A program made the translations under genes and the position numbers. This document shows, piece by piece, positions 40,195-50,200 of a stretch of 64,000 nt of DNA. Position 1 is the stretch's first letter; every line of letters begins with the position of its first letter. The stretch is taken from contig JACZZP010000010.1 of assembly GCA_015183035.1 (NCBI GenBank), positions 310,001 to 374,000 of the forward strand. Reading direction: 5' to 3'. The notes beneath the pieces were generated by a model that ran no database searches, was not told the origin of the DNA, and saw only the letters and a program-made list of their open reading frames with translations. The DNA comes from Meloidogyne chitwoodi. Taxonomy: Eukaryota; Nematoda; Chromadorea; Rhabditida; Meloidogynidae.

Positions 40195-40700
40195 ATTTAT
40201 CTACGCTGCGTATGTGAAAAACACCCCCGACTAAAACACTGTTTGGAAACTAGAGTAAATTTTACTGATAAATCATGAGTAAAAAAAGGTAAATAACAAG
40301 CCTCTTCTTTGGTAGTGTTTTATTACTTGTATGTACACTTTTGGGTCTATATGACTGGTTGATCTTCACAAAACTCTTGACGGGGTGTGTTTTATATTTA
40401 TTAACTAATAAACATATCGTTAAAATTTACTCTAATGTCCAAACTATGTTTTTGTCCCGCCACTTCAGTACCACTTTCCCCAAAATTTTTATATTTTCCT
40501 GGTGAATCATAGTAAAATTGGAAAAATATAAATGAATGATGTAAATAAGTTATGAAAAATAAAAAAAGATAATTAAAATGAAGAAAAAACGAATATCTCT
40601 CTCAATATAAGTTTATTGGCATAGAAATGGCTCCGTTCGTACTGGACTGAAATGGCGGTACTGAACTGACCTTAACCATTTGTATACTTTTCTTCGGTTA

Positions 40701-40791
40701 GGGTCAACTGAGAGCGAGCCAACTTAGTGCTACCTCTATTAGTGAAGGCACTCGGTTAGTTCGCACTCAGCTGGCGGCTCTCATTTGACCC
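40701..40791. repeat. 91-nt hairpin GGGTCAA...TTGACCC, copy 1
   Basis: The arms GGGTCAACTGAGAGCGAGCC and GGCGGCTCTCATTTGACCC pair with a few mismatches around a TGCTACCT...AGGCA inner stem. It is a weaker version of 44148-44238. Confidence 0.6.
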
Positions 40792-40821
40792 GTTTCGGCT
40801 TTTCTTTGGGTAGTAGAGACG

Positions 40822-41102
40822 GCGTACGACAAATGAAGATACGCAGTTGAGGACGCGACATTTGAGGGCGACAAATGAGGACGACAAAAGAGGATGTGAA
40901 AAAAGAGGGCGAAAATACTCAAAAAATAAAAGTTTATTCAAAAAATCTTAAGGGATAAACAACCGCCATTATATCTACCTAAGTTAAATATTGGATAATT
41001 TTTCGATTTAAGTTTTTTATATCAATTGAAAATATTTTTAAATGTATTTTCGTCCTCTTTTGTCGCGTCCTTAACTGCGGATCCTCATTTCTCATTACAC
41101 CC
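40822..41102. mobile_element. MITE with GACAAATGAGGA words, 8-bp duplication TAGAGACG (copy 1)
   Basis: It is flanked by TAGAGACG at 40814-40821 and 41103-41110. The left arm is a series of GACAAATGAGGACG words and the right arm inverse words (CGTCCTCTTTTGTCGCG, CGGATCCTCATTT), with an AT-rich centre. Confidence 0.7.
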
Positions 41103-41110
41103 TAGAGACG

Positions 41111-41250
41111 GCACAGGAGGGATCCCGATCGGGATTTTCCGTGATCTCGGTCCAGAAATCTCGGTTTTTTAATTTTTGGGATTTTCCGGCCCGAAAAATC
41201 CCTCCCGGTCACGGTTGAAAAAAAAATTCCGGAAATGCGATTTTGCTGAC
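41111..41250. repeat. GGGATCCCGATCGGGATTTTCC fold-back block, copy 1
   Basis: A GC-rich block with GGGATCCCGATCGGGATTTT followed by inverse words (AAAATCCCTCCCGGTCACGG). It is the same block as at 44540-44690 and resembles the CCCGATC element at 28851-29019. Confidence 0.6.
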
Positions 41251-41835
41251 TCGTAATCCTAGTATTCTCGCCATTTTAAATTTAAATTATACTTTAAATT
41301 TAAAATGGCATAAAAGAAAGTACTTTTCTATTTTAACAATTTTCAAACAAGAAAAGAAGGCAAATTAAAGCAAAAACATTTTTTTATTTAAAAATTTCAT
41401 TAAAATCTTTTTCTAGTAAACAAACATTTATAACTTTGTTAGCTTTCATAAACAATTTTTTTATTAGAATTAAACTTTAAATTTCTTTCAATTTTATATT
41501 TATTACTATCCATTTATAAAAAAGATAAATATTTTCTAAAAAATTATTTGTTTTTCCTTTATTAATTTTATAACTAGGGATGTGCAAAACATGCATGAAC
41601 AAATTGTTATCTGACCATAACTGACCACTGTCTCTCCTTAGGTTAACTTTATCACTCGTTTGTAAGAGACGTAGAAAAATAGTGGTAAGTAGAGAAAAAT
41701 TTTTAAAATGAAAAGGAATTGTACAAAAAGAATTTTAAATATTTTCTCTGCTGACCACTACTTTTCTTCCACTCTTACAAACGAGAGATTAAGTAAACCT
41801 TCGGAGAGACAGTGGTTAGTTATGGTCATATGGCA

Positions 41836-42500
41836 GGCCGACACTTCCGGGCCGACACTTCCGGACCGACATTTCCGGACCGACATTTCCGGACCGACAT
41901 TTCCGGACCGACATTTCCGGACCGACATTTCCGGACCGACACTTCCGGACCGACACTTCCGGACCGACATTTCCGGACCGACATTTCCGGACCGACACTT
42001 CCGGACCGACATTTCCGGACCGAAACTTTAGAAAAAATTTTTAATTAATAAAAAAATAAAAATTATTTTATTTCAAAATTTTAATTGAAAAATTATTTTA
42101 TTTATAAAGTTTCATTAAATTTAATTTATCAATCATTCCAATTATTAAAACCATTGTCAGCTAATCTATACTGTATTGCACGTAGATGTGTTAAAATTTG
42201 ATCATCATTCATATTCGGGTTTTGGTCAAAATGTAATACTAATCGTTTCAATGCAATGTCATTAGCATCAGCGTCTGTTTTGAAAATTTTCATTTCACTC
42301 ACTCCTACAATCTTCCAAATACTCCTCTGTTAATTAAAAATATTAAAAATTATTTGAGAAATAAATACATTTTAAAAAATATAAATTATAAAAACTAATT
42401 TGAAAAAATAAAAATCTTTAATTAATTTTTTATTTTTTTATTAATTAAAAAATTTTTCTAAAGTTTCGGTCCAGAAATGTCGGTCCGGAAGTGTCGCACC
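41836..42500. mobile_element. Fold-back element with ACATTTCCGGACCG arms enclosing a captured exon
   Basis: The left arm (41836-42026) is a tandem run of about thirteen 14-bp units GACATTTCCGGACC. It continues as GAAACTTTAGAAAAAATTTT and an AT-rich stretch. The right arm (about 42422-42500) is the inverse of that junction followed by only two or three units. The centre (42129-42329) is an exon-like sequence on the minus strand. Confidence 0.75.
42129..42329 (-). pseudogene. Exon-like fragment captured in a fold-back element
   Basis: Read on the minus strand, a TTAATTAACAG acceptor precedes an open frame of about 67 codons. It runs from RSIWKIVGVSEMKIFKTDAD and ends LADNGFNNWND then TGA (42131-42129). 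Base composition is much less AT-rich than around it. Hydrophilic, no family recognised. It looks like the last exon of some gene carried between the arms, as in Pack-MITEs. Confidence 0.5.
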
Positions 42501-42770
42501 GGTGCTATGTGATTTGGGCAGTGGTGATTTGGGCAGTGAGTTATTTGGGCAGTGGTGAATTGGGCAGTGAGTTATTTGGGCAGTAAATACATATTTCTTT
42601 TTAAAAGTTAAAAAATATTATTTATCACTACTAGAGGTCGGTGCTGGGCGGATCCCGCGCGGGATTTTGCGGGATCCAGCACCTGCAATCCCGCACTTTT
42701 TTGGATTTGCGGGATTTTGAGGGATGTGGGATTTTTGCGGGATTAGTCCCGCAAATCCCGTCCCGCATCG
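42501..42770. repeat. GTGATTTGGGCAGTG and GGGATTTTGCGGGATCC word clusters
   Basis: Two adjacent word clusters. At 42505-42585 TGATTTGGGCAGTG is repeated about five times. At 42635-42770 GCGGGAT/ATCCCGC words occur in both orientations and can fold back. They border the truncated family copy 5 and may mark the breakpoint that removed its 5' end. Confidence 0.6.
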
Positions 42771-42771
42771 T

Positions 42772-43642
42772 ATCCGCAAGAGATTAAACCAAAACGAACC
42801 TACTGGACTGTAAGTTTTTAATTATTAAAATTTAAAAGTAAAATTTAAAATCACCCTAACCTCAATATAAATCACCTAAGATCAACAAAAAGATGAAATT
42901 TAATCAAAAATAGTTATTTAGTCAGGAGAGGACAACTTGTGTTGAATTTATTGGTGATTTATAGGAGTTAAAATAATGTAGAGTTTTGTGGAACTTTCCG
43001 ATCACTGCACTCAACTACTCCTATCCTCTTAAATTTCATACCTTTCACTTATCCCAACAATTTATTGAAATACAAACTCATTATTCTTCTATTTTTCAGC
43101 ACCATTATAAATATTTTTAATTTACCTAATTATACTCATTTTCTTCAACAGGAACGCTTTTGAAGTTGATGATTTTGTTCTATGCGATAATTTTTATGGT
43201 GGTGAGATTGTATGGCTTGAAGCAATAATAATAGCCAAAAAAGAGGCAGATAGCTTAACTGAATTATACGAATTAAAGGTGAGTCAACCCCCTATTGGTC
43301 GACACAATGATTTTAGCCATTTGCGTTGGTCAATAGGGTAATTTGGTCAATTGGAAGTTGACCAATTGGGTGTTAATCAATTGACTCTTACAGGTTATTG
43401 AACGTGGTGGATTACTAAATCAAACAGTTACTCGTACTCCAAACCATATAATAAAGACTGAAAATAATCTCGAAACTTTCGACGTAGGAGAAAAAGCTTA
43501 TATTAAGGTGCCTCAAAAGACTACATGGCCTGAGGTAGAAATTCTGGGAACAATTAAGAAAAAGTATATTGTGAAGAACGTAACAAATGAAGTGTTTAAA
43601 TACTATCCATATGAGTTACATAGAATTAGTGAATTATATTAA
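42772..43642 (+). pseudogene. 5'-truncated secreted SH3/Tudor/agenet-like family member, copy 5
   Basis: Only the end of the second exon (ATCCGCAAGAGATTAAACC to the GTAAGT donor at about 42810) remains. It is followed by intact exons 43152-43278 and 43394-43642 encoding repeats 2 and 3 (FEVDDFVLCDNFYGGEIVWL; FDVGEKAYIKVPQKTTWPEV) and ending YPYELHRISELY. The signal peptide, first repeat and promoter are missing, replaced by the word-repeat block upstream. The Gly of the second repeat motif has become Asp (VDDFV). It is probably not expressed as a secreted protein. Confidence 0.75.
43279..43393. repeat. Hairpin-type intron, copy 5
   Basis: The shortest of the three related introns (115 bp): GTGAGTCAACCCCCTATTGG at the 5' end and CAATTGACTCTTACAG at the 3' end. 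A deletion removed one AATTGGTCAAC unit of the left arm. Confidence 0.75.
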
Positions 43643-44147
43643 GATATGCTGCATATGTGAAAAACACCTCCGACTAAAACACTGTTTGGAAACTAGAGTA
43701 AATTTTACTGATAAATCATGAGTAAAGAAAAGGTAACATAACAATCCTCTTCTTTGGGAGTGTTTTAGTACACTTTTGCGTACTGGTTGATCTTCACAAA
43801 ACTCTTGAGGGGTGTGTTTTATATTTATTAACTAACATAACATATCGTTAAAATTTACTCTAATGTCCAAACTTTGTTTTTGTCCAAAATATGTTTTGTC
43901 CCGCCACTTCAGTACCAGTGTTTCCCCAAAATTTTTATATTTTCCTGGTGAATCATAGTAAAATTGGAAAAATATAAATGAATGATGTAAATATAAGTTA
44001 GGAAAAATAGAAAAAGATTATTAAAATAAAAAACGAATATCTCTCTCATATGTTTATTGGCACTGAAATGGCTCCGTTCGTACTGGGACTGAAATGGCGG
44101 TACTGAACTGACCACAACCATTTGTATAAACACGCTTTTTTCGGTTA

Positions 44148-44238
44148 GGGTCAAATGAGAGCGAGCCAACTTAGTGCTGCCTCTTTTAGTGAAGGCACTC
44201 GGTTAGCTCGCAATAAGTTGGCGGCTCTCATTTGACCC
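44148..44238. repeat. 91-nt near-perfect hairpin GGGTCAAATGAGAGC...
   Basis: A 15-bp perfect outer stem (GGGTCAAATGAGAGC / GCTCTCATTTGACCC), one mismatch, then a 9-bp stem (GCCAACTTA / TAAGTTGGC) and an inner TGCCT/AGGCA stem. The length and pairing resemble a small-RNA precursor or a small MITE. Confidence 0.7.
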
Positions 44239-44267
44239 GTTCCACTTTTCTTTGGGTTGTAGAGACG

Positions 44268-44531
44268 TAGGTACGACAAATGAGGATACGTAGTTGAGGA
44301 CGCGACATTTGAGGACGGCAACTGAGATCGAAAATACACAAAAAAAATAAAAGTTTACTCAAAAAATCGTAAGGGATAAACTCATCCGCCATTATATCTA
44401 GGTTGAATATTTGATATTTTTTCGATTTAAGTTTTTTACTTATATATCAATTGAAAATATTTTTAAATATATTTTCGTCCTGTCGCGTCCTTATTTGTCG
44501 CATCCTCTTTTGCGAATGCTCATTTGTCCCT
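44268..44531. mobile_element. MITE with GACAAATGAGGA words (copy 2)
   Basis: Starts TAGGTACGACAAATGAG and ends CTCATTTGTCCCT. It is flanked by TAGAGACG and TAGAGACC. It occupies the same place in the duplicated flank as 40822-41102. Confidence 0.7.
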
Positions 44532-44539
44532 TAGAGACC

Positions 44540-44690
44540 GGCACGGGAGGGATCCCGATCGGGATTTTCCGGGATGGTACAGTAACCTCGGTTTTTTTAA
44601 TTTTTCCGGCCCGACTCCCGATCACGGTTGAAAAAAAAATTCCGGATCGGAATCCCGGAAATGCGTTTTGCCTACTCAAAATCCTAGTAT
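44540..44690. repeat. GGGATCCCGATCGGGATTTTCC fold-back block, copy 2
   Basis: GGAGGGATCCCGATCGGGAT and inverse TCCGGATCGGAATCCCGG words. It is the duplicate of 41111-41250. Confidence 0.6.
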
Positions 44691-45844
44691 TCCCGCCATT
44701 TTAAATTTAAATTATACTTTAAATTTAAAATGGCATAAAAGAAAGTACTTTTCTATTTTAACAATTTTCAAACAAGAAAAGAAGGCAAATTAAAGCAAAA
44801 ACACTTTTTTATTTAAAAAGTTCATTAAAATCTTTTTCTAGTAAACAAACATTTATAACTTTATTAGAATTATAATTAAACTTTAAATTTCTTTCAATTT
44901 ATATATTTACTACTGTACCTTTATAAAAAAGATAAATATTTTCAAAAAATGTTTTATTTTATTAATTTTAAAATAGTAAAAAAAATATTTTATTTTTTTT
45001 GAATATATTTAAGGACTGTTCACAACAGTCATTTGTTAGCAAGTTATTTTTTCGACGGGGATTTTTTGAAATTTTTTTGAGAAAATTAAAATAATATTTT
45101 TTAACATAATAAAAAGTCTATGAATCTAATGGCCGTAGTCATTATTATTATTATTTTGTCAAGACGAACACGAATTAATAAAATAAAGCAAAGGAAACTT
45201 GAATTTTTTGGTTTTTCTTGAATTTTAAGTCTCCGCGAAATTTTTTTTTTAATTTTTCTTCATTAATAATTTGTAAATTTTTAATTAAAAATATTTAAAA
45301 ATTAATTTTATTAAAAATAAATTTAAAAAAAAATAAAATCTCCTTAAGAGACGAGGTCAGAAAATCTCCATGACAACAACTAACTCGCACACTCATTTTC
45401 TTCTTCTTTTTATAGTAAAATATTATTTATTTTTATTTTGACTATTTTAAATTTTGTAGTAATATTTATTACATTTTTATTTGATTTCTTTTTTAATTTT
45501 TTTTTAAATTTTTCATGTAAAAATCTTCATATTTTTCTCATTGTTTGTTCTTGCATAGAGCTCGTTTTTCTTTTTTTTACTGGATGGACGTTGAAAACAG
45601 GCAAAAATTAATTGAAGCGTTTTAAGGTAAATGAGCAAGTGTAAACATGGGGGGAGAAAAAGACACTTTTTATAGGGAAGACTGAGGCAAGGAATAAAAA
45701 ATAGATGAGAAATATGAAGAAAAAGACCTTCTTAAAAAATGTGTAGAAAAATAGACAAACCAGTTCGAGGCCATTTTTGTTTAAAAAAAAAGTGGACATG
45801 GGAAACCGACCGGAGAAAATGAGGGAAAAATAAGGGGGATAGGG

Positions 45845-46203
45845 TAGGGATGTTTTGGCGCAAATTTATGTTTGCGCGTAGGGGAATTTAAAATACTTGT
45901 CAAAAAGTTTTCAAAGTTAATTAATTTAATAAAAATGGGCAAAATTGATTAAATAATTAGTAAAAAAATTTAAAAAATTTTAAAATATTAATTAATTATT
46001 TTAGAATTTATAAGCCTAAAAATCGATTATCCAAAAAATATTTATTTTGGCAGTTTTTTGATTATATCTTCAGTAATATTTGACCAAAAAATCTGAAATT
46101 TTTAAGTAAGATGGGTAACACTATGCCAAATTTATTTAAAAAAATTTAGGGTTTTACTTGAATTTATTTGTTAATTTTATTAAATCGCGCCCAAACATCC
46201 CTG
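45845..46203. mobile_element. Possible hAT-like element with TAGGGATGTTTTGGCGC ends
   Basis: TAGGGATGTTTTGGCGC at the left and GCGCCCAAACATCCCTG at the right are inverted near-copies 359 bp apart. The TAGGG...CCCTG ends are like the 31135-31267 element. No matching 8-bp duplication was found, so it may be decayed. Confidence 0.5.
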
Positions 46204-47292
46204 TGCCTTAAAATCCACTCATAGAGGTAGGAAAAAGATCAAAATTTTCTCTCATACAAACCGCAATGAGGTTGATGGTTTCATCCACTCTTAAAAAACA
46301 AAAAATAAAAAAAAAGAAGCAGCCAAGCAAGCAATCGCGCCGATGATTGTATCGGCCATCGTTGAGGTAATGGGAGGAGAGAGTCCCAATTCCCATAGTA
46401 AAAGAGAAGAAAACTTTAGTTTTAAAGAAAAGTGCGCAACAAAGCAATAAATAGAACAGACAATAATTGCTTTTTAGAAAAATATATTTTTCTATTTTTT
46501 ATTAATTTTTTAACGTTAAAAAATGATTTTTTTTAATACATTTATTTAATTATTTTAATTTATTAATTTTTTACCTCTGTACTTTTATGCGGGGAAAATT
46601 GATTATTTTTATTTTTAGCTCTGAGATTAAAGCTATAAATTAACAAAAGAAAAATTAAAAAAAAAGTATTATATAGGCACTGGTTTAGGTCGGCGTCCAT
46701 TAAAGCATGCGCGTCCAAATGTCAAAAAACTGTCTACCAAACTTGTTCGATTTTAACAAAAATTATTTAAAATGTACCCTTAATAATGTCCTACCTTAAT
46801 TATTAAAAATTATATTTTTATCTATTTTAATAATTTTATTTTAAATTTTTGAAAAAGTCGAATTTTTTGGTGTTATTTACTCAATTTTACCATTAAATGT
46901 CCTACAAATTAGGGCCAAAATATTTTAAAAAATTATTTAAACATTTTTTAATTTTATTTACAAACTCTTCTATTTTTACAAAATCATTTTTAAATTATAA
47001 AATATTTTTTTTTAATATTAAAACAATTTTTTTGTAAATTAAGTACATTTTTGCTCATCATTTTGTCATTTCCTTCATGTATTTTAATCATTTATTCAAT
47101 TAAAAAATTAATTAATCATTTAAAAAAATTTATTTTAATCTTTTTTTACCGGAAATATTTTTATTTTACTTAATTTTATTTTTTTTTTAATTTATTATTA
47201 TTATTTTTATTAAATTAAAAAAAATTTATTTCTGTAGGCCAAATAATTTAGATTTTCTTTAAATATTATAAATATTTAATAAAAATAATTAA

Positions 47293-50200
47293 ATGACTGA
47301 ATTAATGGATGATAAACTTAGAGGAGAGCGTTTTGGACAACTTTTTGAATTTTTTGGAAATGGATATTTGTAAGAGATAAATTTAATTTTTTGATAAACA
47401 TGTTTTTAAAATTGAAGCGTTTTCAATGATATAAAGTTGGGAATTTTGAGAAAAAAATTTGGACCGGGAAACGGGAAATTGAGAAATAAAATGACCGGGA
47501 ATTTCCAATCTAAGTTTCTAAAAAATTGAAAAATGACGGGAAAACAGGTCGGAACCCTATCCCTTTCTAAATTTAAGTGAGACTCAATTTAGAGACTCTA
47601 ATGTGAATTTTAAAATTACTTCTTAGTTTGCCTCTGTTCCCCGACCAAAAAAATTTTTTCCCAAATTTAAAAAAATTTAAAATTAATATTTATTTAATAT
47701 TCTAATTCTTTGAAAAAAATCAAAGATTAATATTTTAAGAGAATATATTGCCTTAACTGAGTATTATCTGGGAATTGAGCCTAAAGACGACAACAACACC
47801 AGTGAAAATAACATTGAAAATAATGTTTATCAAACACTTTTTTCTTCTCAAGTAATATTTTAAAAAATTATTTAATCTTTAATTTAGATGTAATTTAATT
47901 AATCTGATTATTTTAAATTTTTTAAAAATTTATTTAAAAATAATTGTTTTACTTTGACTGATTTTAAGTAAGTATAAGCTTATTCTAAAGCCTTTAACTT
48001 TTTTTAAAATAAAGAAATAAACTTAAATTTTTAGTCAAACGATAGAGAAGACTTTAATCTACTAAAATATAAAAAATTTAATTTTTGACTAAAATTTTCC
48101 AAAAGGTTGTGATTTTTTAAAGCAAATTCGTCTAAATTTAAATTTAACCATTTTTGTCTATTTTTGAAAAAATTTCAATTTATTTTTTTTCAAAATAAAT
48201 TTTAATTAAATTTATTTTATAGTTTAGAGTTTTCTCTTTCATTTAAGATTATTTCTATATTTTTATCTTTTTTTAATCAAAAGTTATGAAATTTTAAACT
48301 TTGTCGGTCAAAATATCTATTTTACTTAATATTAATTATTTCCAACTTTTTTCCCTTAAAAAAAGTTTTAATTAATTTTTATTATTTCAGAACATATCAG
48401 AAGAAAATAGTAATATAAAATCAGAATTATTACAAAGCTTAAAACTTTACAAATTAAATTATCAGAGAATGGTTAAGCTTAGGCGTAATTATGCAGAATG
48501 GAGAATTAAAATGGAAAGAGGTGGGGAATTAAAAAAATTTAAAAATATTTTATTTAAATATTTTAAAGAGTATATTAATTATTAAAATTAATTAAAATTA
48601 ATTTTTACAATTTAAAAAATATTAGAGAATTTTTTAAACACTCACTTTTTGGCTTATAACCTCATTTTATTTTCCATTTAATTTTCTTTTTTTTTTGCGC
48701 AATTTAAATTATTTACTAAAATTTTTTTTTCCTCGTTTATTTTTAATTGCCTCTTATTTTTAATTTTAAAATGCTTAAGTATTTTTTTATTTAATTTTCT
48801 ACCCAAAAAAAATAATTTTAACAATGTCATTTATTTTTTGGCTTCTCAAGGTCGCATCTTTTTTTTTAATTTTTACCTCAAAAGGAGCAATTTTTCTTTT
48901 TTTTCCAAACAATTTTTAAATTGTTTGTTTTTGTATATTTTTTAAAATAAAAAAGGAAAAAAATAAATCGTCAAAAATAGGGAAAAATAAAATAAAAATA
49001 TTTTATTTTTAAGATAATTTTGGCATTCTGTTCTAAAATAAAATTTTTTTTACATATTTATTTTCTTTAGATTGTATTTGAAGTGAATATTTTGCCTTTT
49101 TTAATTTTTATTAAAATTCATTTTTTAATTTTTTTTTAAATTTTTTTATAAGGAAATATGTATGTAGGTATATACAAGAATTAATTAATTAAAATTTTTT
49201 TTAATTTTATTAAATCAATTAATTAAATTGTTTAAATAAAATTGGGACAAAATTAATTGATTTAAACAAACACTATTTTTTATTATTTTACCTTACTCCC
49301 TCCTTTTACTTTTTAATTTTTTAAATTTTTTTACTTTACTGCGCAAAATCAATTTTTGATATTATTTATTAAACAATTAATAAATTAATTAATTTTAATT
49401 CTTTTTTTAAATTATTTATTTTATCTTTTTTATTTTATTTAAATAAATTTTTTTATTAATAAAAATAAATAATTTTAAACAATTTAATAAATAATAGGCA
49501 ATATTTTTTAATATTTTTATTTATTCATTTTTGACCGTTTTAATTAATTTTAAATGAGTAATATAATAAAATTAAACACACATTTTCATTATTTATTTAT
49601 TTAAATTCTGGCCAATATATACACTTTTGACCAAATAAAATAAAAAGAAGGGTACCCTAAGATGAATAATCTTTTTTTCTTCCATCTAAAGTTCTTCTTT
49701 TATTTTATTTTATTTTTATTTTTTTTGTTTATTTATAGTCTCTCTCTGTGTTAATTTATTTTAAAACAACCGACAAATTGATAAAAACTTTTATTTTATT
49801 TAATAAATAAAATAATATATATTAAGTAAATTAATATTATTAAATATTAATTTTAATACCCCCAAAGCTTAATTTTAATTAAATTAAAAAAATTTTTTTG
49901 AAAATTTTGTTCCTTTATCTCTACCCTTCCTATGCCTGTAGGATTACATAGGCTGTAAAGCCTTAAGGTTTTTAAATAATTTAAACAAGTTTATTTTTTT
50001 ATTTAAATAAATTAGTAAAATTAAAACAAATTTTACTCAAAAAATATTAAAAAAATTTAAAAATTTTTCTAGACTCAAATATACTCTTCAATAAATAAAA
50101 TATTTATTTATTTATTTTTAATTAATCATTTTTATTTATTCTCTGTTTGTCCAAAGTAAAAAAAAATGAGAGGGGACGGTGTGGTTGTAATATTTATTTA

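Larger units (their letters stand above)
40195..41835. other. Duplicated 3' flank with nested repeats after copy 4
   Basis: It is collinear with 43643-44990 after copy 5 (same TTGTCCCGCCACTTCAGTACC, TGAAATGGCTCCGTTCGTAC, hairpin, insertion and GGGATCCCGATCGGG block). One segmental duplication therefore carried gene plus flank. No exon was seen. Confidence 0.6.
43643..47292. other. Copy-5 3' flank and AT-rich intergenic DNA
   Basis: 43643-44990 repeats the flank of copy 4. From 45000 the sequence is AT-rich, with a probable decayed TIR element (45845-46203) and a GC-richer patch at 46200-46440 (CGATGATTGTATCGGCCATC) without a convincing exon. It should include the promoter of the RIPOR-like gene. 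Confidence 0.5.

Noticed and set aside
41708..42048. Open frames on both strands in the ACATTTCCGGACCG array (GPTFPDRHFRTDIS-type repeats)
   Set aside because: They exist only because a 14-bp unit without stops is repeated; four frames on both strands are open at once. This is a repeat arm, not a protein gene.
45608..46447. Minus-strand open frames of 63 and 79 codons
   Set aside because: Low-complexity Phe-rich peptides in AT-rich DNA, with no supporting exons. They may be decayed sequence, but there is not enough evidence for a gene.
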